Assembly (NCBI GenBank): GCA_016124585.1
Contig: WGNL01000006.1
Span: 186,001-250,000, forward strand
Length of the DNA stretch: 64,000 nucleotides
Origin: Bacteroidota bacterium
GTDB taxonomy: Bacteria; Bacteroidota; Bacteroidia; Chitinophagales; Saprospiraceae
Direction: 5' to 3'
Both the position numbers and the translations under genes were made by a program. This document shows positions 33,546 through 43,538 of the stretch, piece after piece. The stretch's first letter is position 1. Every line of letters starts with the position of its first letter. The notes below the pieces were generated by a model, which saw only the letters and a program-made list of their open reading frames with translations, made no database searches and was not told where the DNA came from.

Positions 33546-34553
33546 CTAACTAAACATGGAGGCATCCAAATTCAGCCAATCAAGTGTGTTTTTATAAAAA
33601 ATCTTTTCAATAGTTGCCTGCGGCAAATCGGAGTCCTCGATGAACTTCCCAATTTCCAAATCGCCGAGCGGGAAGGGGTAGTCAGAACCGAGCGTCACCT
33701 TGTCCTCGCCGACCATTTCCAGGACATATTTCAGCATGGGCAGGTCATGGGTGATGCCATCCACCCAGAATTTTCCAAGGTAATTGCGGGGATTCACAGG
33801 GTTGTCGATGGCGACGAGATCGGGTCGACAGTTGAAGCCATGCTCGATGCGCCCGATGGTCGGGAGGAAGGAACCGCCAGCATGGGCAAAGCAGCAGCGC
33901 AGCCCCGGCAGTTTTTCAAAAAACCCACTGAAAATCATGGAGCAGATGGCCCGGCTCGTCTCGGCGGGCATTCCGACCAGCCACGGCAGCCAGTATTTCT
34001 GCATGTTCGCCTGCCCCATCATGTTCCAAGGATGCACGAAAAGTGCCATGTCCAAGGCTTCGCAAGCCTCGAAAATGGGCAGGAACTGCGGCTCACCGAG
34101 GTTCAGGTCGTTGATGTTCGAACCAATTTGTACACCTACCAATCCGATGTCCTTGCAGCGCTCCAACTCCTTGATACTCAGTTCTGTATCCTGCATGGGC
34201 AGGGTGCCAAGTCCGATGTAGTGGCGTGGTTTTTCGGCCACCAGTTCCGAAATATGGTCGTTCAGAAAACGGGAGATTTCCAGCGTATCGGCTGGCTTGG
34301 CCCAGTAGCTGAACAGCACGGGAATGGTGCAGACTACCTGCACCTGCGTGCCGTGCGTAGCATATTCCCCGATGCGCAGGTTGGCGTCCCAGCAGTTTTG
34401 TTCCACCCTTCGGAAAAAGGTCGTCCCCTTCATCATGTCAGCATAGCCCGGTTGGTTGTGTTCCAAATGAATGAAGCCATCGTACCCGAATTTCTCCGCC
34501 CAGCGAGGCAGCTCCGCGGGCATGATGTGGGTGTGCATGTCGATTTTTAGCAT
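33546..34553 (-). CDS. ACMSD-type amidohydrolase (2-amino-3-carboxymuconate-6-semialdehyde decarboxylase)
   Basis: 335 residues, close to the animal enzyme in length and sequence as I recall it. Metal ligands are at MHTH (residues 6-9), FVHPW, and the late FAHAGG and LGSDYPFPLGDLE. VPVLFSYWAKPADTL-like (here TIPVLFSYWAKPADTL), GLGTLPMQDTELSIKELERC and YWLPWLVGMPAETSRAI are typical of ACMSD. It decarboxylates ACMS in the kynurenine branch of tryptophan breakdown, diverting flux from NAD synthesis. No other kynurenine gene is in the window. Regulator downstream is on the same strand, nine bases before this gene's start. Confidence 0.92.
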   Translation of the reverse strand: MLKIDMHTHIMPAELPRWAEKFGYDGFIHLEHNQPGYADMMKGTTFFRRVEQNCWDANLRIGEYATHGTQVQVVCTIPVLFSYWAKPADTLEISRFLNDHISELVAEKPRHYIGLGTLPMQDTELSIKELERCKDIGLVGVQIGSNINDLNLGEPQFLPIFEACEALDMALFVHPWNMMGQANMQKYWLPWLVGMPAETSRAICSMIFSGFFEKLPGLRCCFAHAGGSFLPTIGRIEHGFNCRPDLVAIDNPVNPRNYLGKFWVDGITHDLPMLKYVLEMVGEDKVTLGSDYPFPLGDLEIGKFIEDSDLPQATIEKIFYKNTLDWLNLDASMFS

Positions 34554-34562
34554 GGGTGATTC

Positions 34563-34934
34563 CTATATTTGATATTTAGCTTTTTCGAGTAGTGCCCTAA
34601 GAAAGGAGATTTCTTCTTCAAGGCTTTTTATTCTGGCTTCATATAGGGTTTGTATTTTTTCAGAAAAGTGATTGAGGCTCAGGCTGCCTGATTGACTTGC
34701 TTTTTGTTCTTGGGTGTTGAATATAAATTTTTCATCGAAGTTCAGAATGTCTATGGGGTCAACACCTAACACTTCGGCTATCCTGCTTAATGTATCAATG
34801 GTAACTTTATCTTTACCTATTTCTTTCTCCATTCTGCTGTATGTGGTTTGGTGAATACCAAGCTGGTGAGCAACATCTTCTTGCTTGAAGCCTCTCAACT
34901 CACGGATTTTTTTGATTTTAGGGCCAATTTTCAT
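34563..34934 (-). CDS. XRE-family HTH regulator with coiled-coil tail
   Basis: 123 residues from the ATG at 34934. An HTH_3 domain at the N-terminus (IRELRGFKQEDVAHQLGIHQTTYSRME) is followed by a linker and a predicted coiled coil at the C-terminus (LYEARIKSLEEEISFLRALLEKAKYQI), probably for dimerisation. It ends nine bases before the ACMSD-type start on the same strand, so the regulator is the first gene of a likely two-gene unit. It may respond to a metabolite, but no ligand domain is present. Confidence 0.9.
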   Translation of the reverse strand: MKIGPKIKKIRELRGFKQEDVAHQLGIHQTTYSRMEKEIGKDKVTIDTLSRIAEVLGVDPIDILNFDEKFIFNTQEQKASQSGSLSLNHFSEKIQTLYEARIKSLEEEISFLRALLEKAKYQI

Positions 34935-35080
34935 AATCCATGCTTTTCGTGAATAATTCATGCTTTGAGTGACTAAGTTATGCAGCTTTTTTATTTGTCA
35001 AGGCTTTTTTGTGAGAGATTTTTGTGGCAGGTCGTTTTAAGCCTTGCTACTTTGGCAATTTTCATCCAAATATTTTAATT

Positions 35081-36988
35081 ATGAAAAAAGTAAATTATCT
35101 TTTAATAGTGTTGTTTTTAGAAATATTCGCTGTTGGTCTTCAAGCTCAGGTCACTCATTTCTCTGGACCTATTGACTCTTGCTTGGATGTCTTTGATGGA
35201 ATTCAAGATGGATTTACAGAATACTGGCAATTTGGGAATAATGACAACAACAACCTCAATCGGTACTACAAGGTTGTTTACACCCATCCAGGCTGCGATA
35301 CAAACCCTTATCAGGTAGTATTTAGAGATGATTTTGATGGTTCAACTTTAAATACAGATTATTGGTTGCCAAATTATAATAATGTATCTCCTTTGGATTC
35401 GATATTATTGTGCGATGATGATGGTCAGTTTGTTGATAACTTTGCTTTGCCAAGTGCTGTTTCGGTTAGTGATGGATACCTAAAGCTAAAAACGACCAGG
35501 CTACCTCAAACTGTAATATATAATTGTGAGGAGTCTCCTGGTAACACAATTACAGTTGAAAAGAAATATTCAGCAGGATACGTTACAACCCGTAGGGGTG
35601 CTCCTGGTGACCAAGGGTGTTTTAAACATGGAAAGTTCACTATTCGGGCTAAAATACCAAATGGTACTAATAACACAACTGGCGCTTATTGGTTCTTTGG
35701 CTGGGGTGGTGAGATAGATGTGATAGAAGTATGTCAACCTCAATGTGACGAAATGCAGTCAAATCGCCACTTATTTATGCAAAACCCTGCACAGCCAAAT
35801 GATTTTTGTGAACCTGGATATGATAATATGGAATGGCCAGAAGACCACAATATTGGCAATATCAATCAATTTCACGAGTATTCTTTAGAATGGAACCCTT
35901 ATAAATTTGAAATAAGTGTAGATGGTGTTGTTAAAAGGACGTTTTATAGGTTTAATAGTATTACACAGACTCAAAACAATGAAGGTACAACCACGCTTAT
36001 ACACCCAATGGATTGTGATGAGATACCAACAGGCCAAACTGATACTCTGTGGCAACACGTAGCTTGGCAAAATCTTTACAATCATTACATGGATATAATT
36101 TTAAATGTTGGAATAAAAGACCTGACAAGCAGTACTGCAGGGGGTGAGATGCAAGTTGATTGGGTGAAAGTAGAGCAACGCATGCCAACTATTACAGTTT
36201 CCAGGCAAAATCCTGGTTCCACTCCAGATTATTTATGCATAGGTGATACTGCACAATTTAAAGCATCTGTGGCTGGCAACCCGAATTACCCTGTGGAAGA
36301 ATGGACAACCTCCTCTAATCTTCAAATCGTGAGTATCAGTCCATTCCCTCATCAGGTAGTAACGGTAAAAGCAGCAGGAAGCGGGCAAGTTTGGGTTCAA
36401 GCAAGGCTAGATAATCAGAATAGTTGTTATGGTTCCAATATCAAAAAGAAATTTACTGTTCTTGGATTTCCAGCTTCGCCACAGGTCTCAGTATACAAAG
36501 ATTGCAATCATATTTCGCTCTATGTTAATAACCCTGTTTCCTCTAACACTTACCAATGGGAATTATTGACACAAGGTTATTATGGCTATCCATTCAACAA
36601 TGGACTTGGTTACAATATTTCCTTGCCTTATCTTCCACCTCCTTATCCAATAACAATTGCGTACCGTTTACTGGTTACAAATGAATGTGGTACAACAACT
36701 TACATTGGTGCGGTAACAACTTCTTGTAACAACTGGAACATAAAAGTTTATCCTAACCCAGCAGATTCTTATGTGAATTTTGAATTGGAAAACTTCACAG
36801 AAAATGATTTGAACCAAAATTTAGAACTTACCTTGATTGACGCTAATTTTAATGTCAAAAAAACAATGCCAGTTACACAACTTCTTGAAACAATGGATGT
36901 GTCAACCATTACACCTGGTTATCATTATGCTTATATAGTAATTAACGGTGAAAATGTGATTTCAAACCAATTTGTGATACAGCACTAA
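35081..36988 (+). CDS. GH16-family glycanase exported by T9SS
   Basis: 635 residues from the ATG at 35081, which starts a signal peptide (MKKVNYLLIVLFLEIFAVGL). Residues about 85-375 are a GH16 beta-jelly roll: FRDDFDGSTLNTDYW, the catalytic motif EIDVIE (nucleophile Glu 211, Asp 213, acid/base Glu 216) and HEYSLEWNPYKFEISVDG. An Ig-like region follows, and the C-terminal 75 residues are a T9SS sorting domain (IKVYPNPADSYVNFELENF). GH16 enzymes cut beta-1,3/1,4-glucans, agar, carrageenan or porphyran. Base composition is noticeably more AT-rich than the core genes in the window. Confidence 0.85.
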   Translation: MKKVNYLLIVLFLEIFAVGLQAQVTHFSGPIDSCLDVFDGIQDGFTEYWQFGNNDNNNLNRYYKVVYTHPGCDTNPYQVVFRDDFDGSTLNTDYWLPNYNNVSPLDSILLCDDDGQFVDNFALPSAVSVSDGYLKLKTTRLPQTVIYNCEESPGNTITVEKKYSAGYVTTRRGAPGDQGCFKHGKFTIRAKIPNGTNNTTGAYWFFGWGGEIDVIEVCQPQCDEMQSNRHLFMQNPAQPNDFCEPGYDNMEWPEDHNIGNINQFHEYSLEWNPYKFEISVDGVVKRTFYRFNSITQTQNNEGTTTLIHPMDCDEIPTGQTDTLWQHVAWQNLYNHYMDIILNVGIKDLTSSTAGGEMQVDWVKVEQRMPTITVSRQNPGSTPDYLCIGDTAQFKASVAGNPNYPVEEWTTSSNLQIVSISPFPHQVVTVKAAGSGQVWVQARLDNQNSCYGSNIKKKFTVLGFPASPQVSVYKDCNHISLYVNNPVSSNTYQWELLTQGYYGYPFNNGLGYNISLPYLPPPYPITIAYRLLVTNECGTTTYIGAVTTSCNNWNIKVYPNPADSYVNFELENFTENDLNQNLELTLIDANFNVKKTMPVTQLLETMDVSTITPGYHYAYIVINGENVISNQFVIQH

Positions 36989-37050
36989 AGTTCCAATAAT
37001 AAAGTAGCCTTTATTGCTTGAAAATGGAAGATTGTCTTAATTTTATATCT

Positions 37051-37728
37051 ATGCGAAACCAATTATTTATGTGCTTGCTTTCTTGCTTTTTAGGTAATAC
37101 TCTATTGGCTCAAAACAGTGCCACCATGATGGATATTATCAGTGTGCCTAGTTTTTTTGAGGAAAAAGAAGGGTTAATTGGTTGGGAAGTTGGGGCTAAT
37201 CGGTCAGTTCTCAAAAATTACTGGAAAAACAAATTTGAGGTTTCCTATAAATTTAAGGCTGGGTTGTCAACAATTTATTTTTTTACAAAAAAATGGGGGA
37301 TTCAGGGTGATTTGGTTTACGAAGAAAAAGGTGGTTACAGTGATGGACTAGAAGTGAATTACAAACTCCATTATTTGAATTTATCTGCTTGCCCAAGGTT
37401 TCGTATAAAAAAATTGTATGGATTTTCTGGATTTTATATTGGTTATTTGTTAAAAGCAAAAGATGATATTCCCCAAAACACAATTGTACCTGGCGCTTTG
37501 GAAGCTAAAAAATTTAATAAAATTGATTTTGGTTGGAAGAGCGGCGTTGGAGTAAATGTTTTTAAAACTATTGATTTGGAATTTGGTTTTGATTCGGGAT
37601 TGGCAAGCGTTTATGATTATCCATTAACTGGGGCTAGTGGACACCCAAGTAGTGAAACAATCTGGTATAGGACAAAAACCATGTATTTGTCTTTGAAATT
37701 TTATTTGAAAAGTATTCAATTAAATTAA
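37051..37728 (+). CDS. Outer-membrane beta-barrel protein (PorT-like)
   Basis: 225 residues from the ATG at 37051, which begins the signal peptide MRNQLFMCLLSCFLGNTLLA; upstream in-frame starts lack one. The mature part alternates amphipathic strands with aromatic ends (YKFKAGLSTIYFFTKKWGIQGDLVYEEKGG, LHYLNLSACPRFRI, FYIGYLLKAK, MYLSLKFYLKSIQLN), typical of the PorT/outer-membrane beta-barrel families of Bacteroidota. It follows the GH16 gene by 62 bp and may be co-transcribed; a role in glycan capture or export is speculation. AT-rich like its neighbour. Confidence 0.72.
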   Translation: MRNQLFMCLLSCFLGNTLLAQNSATMMDIISVPSFFEEKEGLIGWEVGANRSVLKNYWKNKFEVSYKFKAGLSTIYFFTKKWGIQGDLVYEEKGGYSDGLEVNYKLHYLNLSACPRFRIKKLYGFSGFYIGYLLKAKDDIPQNTIVPGALEAKKFNKIDFGWKSGVGVNVFKTIDLEFGFDSGLASVYDYPLTGASGHPSSETIWYRTKTMYLSLKFYLKSIQLN

Positions 37729-37733
37729 TAAAA

Positions 37734-37959
37734 ATGGCTTTGGTTGATTGCTTGCACATTGAATTAAGTTCTAGAAAGCTTAATAGGCAAGTGAGATTTT
37801 ATATTATTGACTCAGAGGAATACATCATTCATTGAGTTCAAAACAGGTACTTTTGATGCTGATTTATTGTGCCAGTATGGAGCTAGACTATATGGGGCAG
37901 TTGTTGAAACCAAGAAATTTGTAATCATCATTCGTTCGGTTTCCGTCAAAGCATTGTGA
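37734..37959 (+). pseudogene. Possible frameshifted gene remnant
   Basis: An ATG at 37734 opens 33 codons ending at TGA (37833-37835). Dropping one base near 37830 joins it to a second frame that runs to TGA at 37957, giving about 74 residues with sensible composition (EEYII then IEFKTGTFDADLLCQYGARL). A one-base insertion in an ATCATTCATT stretch would explain it. I do not recognise the family. It may also be non-coding DNA that looks coding by chance. Confidence 0.3.
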
Positions 37960-38051
37960 AATAAAAAGTAATCCTATTCGTTCTACCATCGATTTGCCGC
38001 TCCGGCAATCGAACTCAAACCTAATTCTTTCACCAAACCCTTTTCTAAATC

Positions 38052-38528
38052 ATGGAAAATCGCATCTCCATCATCATCACGGATGCCGATCAGGCAGACA
38101 TCCTCAGCAAAATCCAGAACGTGGACGGCTCCATGCCTTGGCTCATCACCCTCGACAAGGACGAGGTGGTGGGTGACCTGAAACTGGACAAGGACTCCAC
38201 CCTTTACCTTGACAAGACCGTGAACATTATCAATCAAAAAGACGACCTCGTTAGTGCCGACAAAAAAGCAGAGTTCATCAAGGACGTGAATTTTTACCGC
38301 AACATGATGCCTGTGGCACTAGCTCACGAGGTGCAGGGCAACAAAATCCGCAAAACGATGATAAGGGTCGGGCAAGAGATAAATGCTGTGTTCCGGGAAG
38401 TTTACACGACTTTGCAAATCCGGGCCAAGCATGATTCTTCTTACCAAACCTATCTAGATGAACTGGCCCCCTATTTCAAAAAGTTTGGAAGAAAGGGCAG
38501 TAGCAGAGTTTCGGATACCCCCAAGTAA
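38052..38528 (+). CDS. Hypothetical protein (158 aa)
   Basis: 158 residues with no signal peptide or membrane helix. The first part (ISIIITDADQADILSKIQNV) looks like a short beta-alpha unit, the rest is mainly helical, with YRNMMPVALAHEVQGNKIRKTMIRVGQEINAVFREVYTTLQIRAKHD in the middle and a basic tail. I do not recognise a domain. GC content returns to the level of the core genes, in contrast to the AT-rich genes before it. A terminator follows 25 bp after the stop. Confidence 0.7.
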   Translation: MENRISIIITDADQADILSKIQNVDGSMPWLITLDKDEVVGDLKLDKDSTLYLDKTVNIINQKDDLVSADKKAEFIKDVNFYRNMMPVALAHEVQGNKIRKTMIRVGQEINAVFREVYTTLQIRAKHDSSYQTYLDELAPYFKKFGRKGSSRVSDTPK

Positions 38529-38552
38529 TCCACGGTCGAGTGTACTCATTGC

Positions 38553-38592
38553 AAGCTCCAGCGTAGGCCATCTACCCTGGAGCTTTCTTTTT
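38553..38592 (+). terminator. Terminator after the 158-aa hypothetical gene
   Basis: A perfect nine-bp stem (AAGCTCCAG at 38553-38561 with CTGGAGCTT at 38577-38585) is followed by TCTTTTT. Confidence 0.75.
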
Positions 38593-38808
38593 CACTCAAA
38601 GGCCTGACAATTTTGCAGTCCGAGCATGGGATTTTGAGGTCGAGCTTTCTTTTTTAAGCTCCCTTCTGACAATTTTGCAGTCCGAGCTTGCTTTTCAATG
38701 CTCCCACTGTGAAATACCCAAGCTCCAGCATGGAATTCCACAGTCAAGCTTTGACTGGGAACACTCCCGCAAATCTTTCCCAAGTTTTTCAAAAACCTTC
38801 GTACTTCG

Positions 38809-38838
38809 TTTGCAAACTACCCCAAAAGTGTATCTTTG
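38809..38838 (+). promoter_or_regulatory. atpD promoter
   Basis: TTTG (38809-38812) and TATCTTTG (38831-38838) are 18 bases apart, a full match to the Bacteroidota sigma-A-type consensus. The transcript would start near 38845, 67 bases before the atpD ATG. Confidence 0.8.
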
Positions 38839-38896
38839 CGCCGATTTTCGGGAGGGGGCTTCCCAACCAGAGGAAACTACTCGCCCGTCAAACTAA

Positions 38897-40424
<1,528 letters not shown>

Positions 40425-40426
<2 letters not shown>

Positions 40427-40506
40427 TTGAAAATGGAAAATTGGCAGCTGACGATTGATAATTATGCATGATGCAACTATCAATTGTCAATTGCCAATTA
40501 TCAATT
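40425..40506. repeat. Heptamer hairpin in the atpD-atpC spacer
   Basis: The left arm is six in-register 7-base units (40425-40466, AATTGAA-like) and the right arm four (40479-40506, ATCAATT-like: ATCAATT, GTCAATT, GCCAATT, ATCAATT). The arms pair unit by unit, giving a stem of about 28 bp with a few mismatches, and the element almost fills the spacer. Confidence 0.82.
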
Positions 40507-40513
40507 TATAGAG

Positions 40514-40819
40514 ATGAATATTACCATCTTAACGCCCGATAAAGAGATTTTCCAAGGAAGTATTGTCTCGGTGAAAGTACCGGGAACACTTGGCGAGTTT
40601 CAGGTTTTGAAAAACCATGCACCCATTGTTTCGTCCCTAGCTTCCGGCACTGTATCCTTGGTGACGGCTGCCGGCACTTATCGTTTCTACGATACTGAAA
40701 CTAGCACTATCATGACGGAAACGCAGCCGGGCCGAACGCTGGAATTCCAGATTGGCGGCGGCTTTATCGAAGTTTTGAACAATGAGATTTCCCTGCTGGC
40801 CAGGGGCGTGAAAAAATAG
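40514..40819 (+). CDS. atpC: ATP synthase F1 subunit epsilon (short form)
   Basis: 101 residues from the ATG at 40514. The N-terminal beta sandwich is complete (MNITILTPDKEIFQGSIVSVKVPGTLGEFQVLKNHAPIVSSL ... ILEFQIGGGFIEVLNNEISLLARG-like ending). The C-terminal helical hairpin of E. coli epsilon (138 residues), which inhibits ATP hydrolysis, is missing. This truncation is common in Bacteroidota and implies no epsilon-type brake. The frame is open ten codons upstream, but those bases belong to the hairpin element. A terminator follows. Confidence 0.95.
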   Translation: MNITILTPDKEIFQGSIVSVKVPGTLGEFQVLKNHAPIVSSLASGTVSLVTAAGTYRFYDTETSTIMTETQPGRTLEFQIGGGFIEVLNNEISLLARGVKK

Positions 40820-40844
40820 TTTTATTTTTATTTCGCTGTTGTTT

Positions 40845-40883
40845 AAGGGAAGGGTTCACAAAACTTTTCCCTTTTTCTTTTTG
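40845..40883 (+). terminator. Terminator after atpC
   Basis: AAGGGAA (40845-40851) pairs with TTCCCTT (40867-40873), with an extra G-T pair inside, followed by a T-rich run. A second palindrome, TCAAGCTCCAGCTTGA at 40889-40904, lies just behind it. Confidence 0.7.
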
Positions 40884-40911
40884 TACCGTCAAGCTCCAGC
40901 TTGATGGTAAA

Positions 40912-41298
40912 TCACAACTGCTTATCCACTTCAACCAATTCCTCTACATTAAATTCCCCGAACCAATCCCGCAATTTCAGCCTCGCTTTGATGCGCACTT
41001 CATCGTTCACGTAGGCGGCGATGGTCACGAGTCCAAAGCTCAAGACACCAAGGTCGTCCGTATAGCCGATGATGGGCGTCAAGTCGGGCAAGGCATCAAA
41101 TGGCATGATGAAATAGCCCAATACCCCAATGATGATTCGCTTGGCCCAAATCGGCGTGTCCTTTCGTCGGTATGAGTAGAACAGCAACAGCACGCTGTAT
41201 ACCACCTTCAGGCCAGCCTGTTTGGCGAAGTTTTTTATCTTACTCAGCAATTGGTTCTCTGTGAACATGCTGGCATATTTTTCAAAAGGATTTTTCAT
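40912..41298 (-). CDS. YkvA-family (DUF1232) membrane protein
   Basis: 128 residues. RRKDTPIWAKRIIIGVLGYFIMPFDALPDLTPIIGYTDDLGVLSFGL is the DUF1232 core, with the hydrophobic helix and the conserved P-x-D-x-x-P-D. These are small inner-membrane proteins of unknown function. It is 11 bp downstream of another small membrane-protein gene on the same strand, so the two are probably an operon. Confidence 0.88.
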   Translation of the reverse strand: MKNPFEKYASMFTENQLLSKIKNFAKQAGLKVVYSVLLLFYSYRRKDTPIWAKRIIIGVLGYFIMPFDALPDLTPIIGYTDDLGVLSFGLVTIAAYVNDEVRIKARLKLRDWFGEFNVEELVEVDKQL

Positions 41299-41309
41299 TG
41301 AAATAAAGA

Positions 41310-41657
41310 TTAAACGGGTTCCCCCATTGCTTTCAGCAATTCTTCAAAGACCTGAACCCGCTTGCGGTTGAGGCCGAAGGTGCCTGTTTTCAGAATGGTG
41401 TAAAAAAAATACGCCATCCCAATTAGGAAGATAGTAACGGTCAATGAACTGAACCCAGTCTTGAACAGCGCCACTGAGTATGCTACGAACCAAATCGGGC
41501 CGACCCATTTGTCACGTGTCATGTGTGATTTGCATAGCTCGACCTGCTCCCGCAGCCAGTCAGCGGTGATTTCCTGCTCTCGCAGTTTGGCCTGCTCTTT
41601 TGCTGGCAACGTACTAATAATGCTTTCAAACGCTGCGGGTTGCAATTTTTTACCCAT
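41310..41657 (-). CDS. Hypothetical two-helix membrane protein
   Basis: 115 residues. A helical, charged N-terminal half (ISTLPAKEQAKLREQEITADWLREQVELC) is followed by two predicted membrane helices (VGPIWFVAYSVALFKTG and LTVTIFLIGMAYFFYTILKTG) and a short cytoplasmic tail. No family recognised. It is the upstream gene of a likely pair with the YkvA-like gene. Confidence 0.72.
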   Translation of the reverse strand: MGKKLQPAAFESIISTLPAKEQAKLREQEITADWLREQVELCKSHMTRDKWVGPIWFVAYSVALFKTGFSSLTVTIFLIGMAYFFYTILKTGTFGLNRKRVQVFEELLKAMGEPV

Positions 41658-41739
41658 TTCAAGTTTTTGTTTTTGTAAAATAGATGGAATGGCGATTTAG
41701 TAGGATGAAATTAAGGTTTGCATTAGACTCTGCCTGCAA

Positions 41740-42432
41740 TCATGCCTGTTCTGGCTCCAACTCATTGTCCAATTCCAATTCAACGTTTTTCAAATGCCCT
41801 GTGATTCGGAACAATACCCCAAACAAAATACCAATGGCAAAGCCGCCGATATGCGCCCACCAGGCTACGCCATCGCTGACTTCGCTTGCCCGTGAGGCAT
41901 TTCCATATGACCATTGCTGCACAATCCAGATGCCTAGGAAAATCCAAGCACTGATTCTAAATGGAAAAACGATAAAAAGCAGCTTAACTCGGGAAGTAGG
42001 GAACATTACCAAATATGCACCCATCACGGCAGACAGCGCACCGCTTGCACCTACCATTGGTATATCGCTTTCTAGGTTAAAATAGGCATGTGAGTAGGCT
42101 GCAACTATACCTCCGACTAAGTAAAATACCAAGAACTTCAGATTGCCAACCGTAGCTTCTATATTGTCGGCGAAGACCCAAAGGAAAAGCATATTGCCGA
42201 TGATGTGCCCCCAGCCGCCATGCACGAACATGCTGGTGACGAGGGTGAAAAGGTGTCGACCATGCGTGATTTCCAAGGGAACAGCTCCGAAATAGTAGTC
42301 AAAAGCGTACTGACCTTCAATATTCAGGCTGATTTTGTATAAGAAAACAGTAATGTTCAGCAAGATGAAACTATAGCTGAACCAAGGTGTGTAACCGCCT
42401 TTGACTTGATCGTCGCCGATGGGGAAAATCAT
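41740..42432 (-). CDS. Rhomboid-family intramembrane serine protease
   Basis: 230 residues with six to seven membrane segments. HGGWGHIIGNMLFLWVFADNIE is the conserved helix with the H-x-x-x-N oxyanion residues, GASGALSAVMGAYLVMFP holds the catalytic Ser (GxSG), and WWAHIGGFAIGILFG the catalytic His. All active-site residues are present, so the enzyme should cut transmembrane substrates within the inner membrane. Downstream on the same strand, about 80 bp away, is a second unknown gene pair. Confidence 0.93.
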   Translation of the reverse strand: MIFPIGDDQVKGGYTPWFSYSFILLNITVFLYKISLNIEGQYAFDYYFGAVPLEITHGRHLFTLVTSMFVHGGWGHIIGNMLFLWVFADNIEATVGNLKFLVFYLVGGIVAAYSHAYFNLESDIPMVGASGALSAVMGAYLVMFPTSRVKLLFIVFPFRISAWIFLGIWIVQQWSYGNASRASEVSDGVAWWAHIGGFAIGILFGVLFRITGHLKNVELELDNELEPEQA

Positions 42433-42497
42433 TTTGTGAAGATGCGAGGATTTGAAAGTGCCAGGATTCTATCACGACCCTCTTCAAATCGCTCCTT

Positions 42498-42854
42498 TTA
42501 AAGGTCCCAGAAAGAACGAGGCCGGTTATAAACTTTTATGGTGTCGGAAATAGTCTGGATGAAATACCAGATGACCACGCCCGCCACGGGCAAGTAAGCC
42601 AAATCTCCCACGAAATGCATCCAAATGGGCAAGCTGACCGCCAGTACTATTGCAGTTTTCACGTAGTTCAACCGCTTGATGTGGCGATAAACATAGAACA
42701 GATGGAAGGCGCTGGCCAATTGCCAGATACCCAGCACGACCAGCATAATGTTGGTAGTAGCGACCCCGGAAGCGAAGCAGGCAAGTAGCACAATGGCCAC
42801 TATCAGCAGTGCTTGACCCAGCAGGTCTATTTTCATCCTGAATTTTGAAATCAT
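42498..42854 (-). CDS. Hypothetical membrane protein (4 predicted helices)
   Basis: 118 residues, mostly hydrophobic: GQALLIVAIVLLACFASG, NIMLVVLGIWQLASAFHLFY, TAIVLAVSLPIWMHFVG and PVAGVVIWYFIQTISD are probable membrane helices. The basic loops suggest both ends in the cytoplasm. No family recognised. It lies upstream of the rhomboid gene on the same strand (65 bp). Confidence 0.7.
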   Translation of the reverse strand: MISKFRMKIDLLGQALLIVAIVLLACFASGVATTNIMLVVLGIWQLASAFHLFYVYRHIKRLNYVKTAIVLAVSLPIWMHFVGDLAYLPVAGVVIWYFIQTISDTIKVYNRPRSFWDL

Positions 42855-42875
42855 GGTTGGATTTGACGGTAGATT

Positions 42876-42940
42876 TTAGACACTAGACGTTAGACTTGAG
42901 ATAACTTTGCCTCATTAATTCTAATGTCTCAAGCAAAGTT
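42876..42940. repeat. Heptamer arm plus hairpin before the nitroreductase gene
   Basis: TTAGACA, CTAGACG and TTAGACT run in 7-base register at 42876-42896. They are followed by an inverted repeat AACTTTGC (42904-42911) / GCAAAGTT (42932-42939) that encloses a small CATTA/TAATG hairpin. Same style as the elements in the atp operon, but less regular. Confidence 0.5.
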
Positions 42941-42946
42941 AAGATA

Positions 42947-43528
42947 ATGACAATAACTCCCGAACTCGTTTCTGAACTGATACGCAAGCGCAGGTCCATT
43001 TTCCCGAAAACCTACAATCAAAAGCCCATTCCGAAGCATATTGTTGAGGAAATCCTTGAAAATGCCAACTGGGCACCCACCCATCGTTTCACCGAGCCTT
43101 GGCGTTTCAAGGTGCTGACTGGCCCGGCGCTCGAACGTTTGGGCGATTACCTAGCCAATTTTCACAAAAACAATACACCTGAGGAACAGTTTTCGGAGGC
43201 AAAATTTACGAAGTCAAAAGAAAACCCCCGCCGCTCGGCCTGCGTCATCGCCATCTGCCTACAACGGGATGCGGAAGAGCGGGTGCCCGAGTGGGAGGAA
43301 CTTGCGGCAGTAGCTTGTGCTGTGCAAAATATGTGGCTCACTTGCACTGCCTACGGCATCGGCAGTTATTGGAGCACTCCACCAGCGGCTCTTGTGGCAG
43401 ATGAGTTTTTGGGTTTGGCGGAAGGGGAGCGCTGCCTCGGCCTATTCTACATGGGCTACCACGATCTGCCGGAACTGCCCAGCAAGCGCAGCCCAATTTC
43501 AGAGAAAATAACTTGGATTTCAGCCTAA
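42947..43528 (+). CDS. Nitroreductase-family flavoprotein
   Basis: 193 residues. LIRKRRSIFPKTYNQKPIPKHIVEEILENANWAPTHRFTEPW is the typical start with FMN-contact residues (R-R-S), and AVACAVQNMWLTCTAYGIGSYWSTPP the central helix and the flavin site. Length fits small homodimeric FMN enzymes that reduce nitro or quinone compounds with NAD(P)H; the natural substrate is unknown. The next gene starts ten bases after its stop. Confidence 0.92.
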   Translation: MTITPELVSELIRKRRSIFPKTYNQKPIPKHIVEEILENANWAPTHRFTEPWRFKVLTGPALERLGDYLANFHKNNTPEEQFSEAKFTKSKENPRRSACVIAICLQRDAEERVPEWEELAAVACAVQNMWLTCTAYGIGSYWSTPPAALVADEFLGLAEGERCLGLFYMGYHDLPELPSKRSPISEKITWISA

Positions 43529-43538
43529 AACTACAGCA

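Noticed and set aside
33747-34550. Open frame of 267 codons on the plus strand opposite the ACMSD-type gene
   Set aside because: The minus-strand product is an unmistakable enzyme; the plus-strand translation is rich in His, Gln and Arg without domains.
38549-38780. CRISPR array
   Set aside because: The repeat copies are only two exact units with unequal, non-spacer-like intervals, and no cas gene is present.
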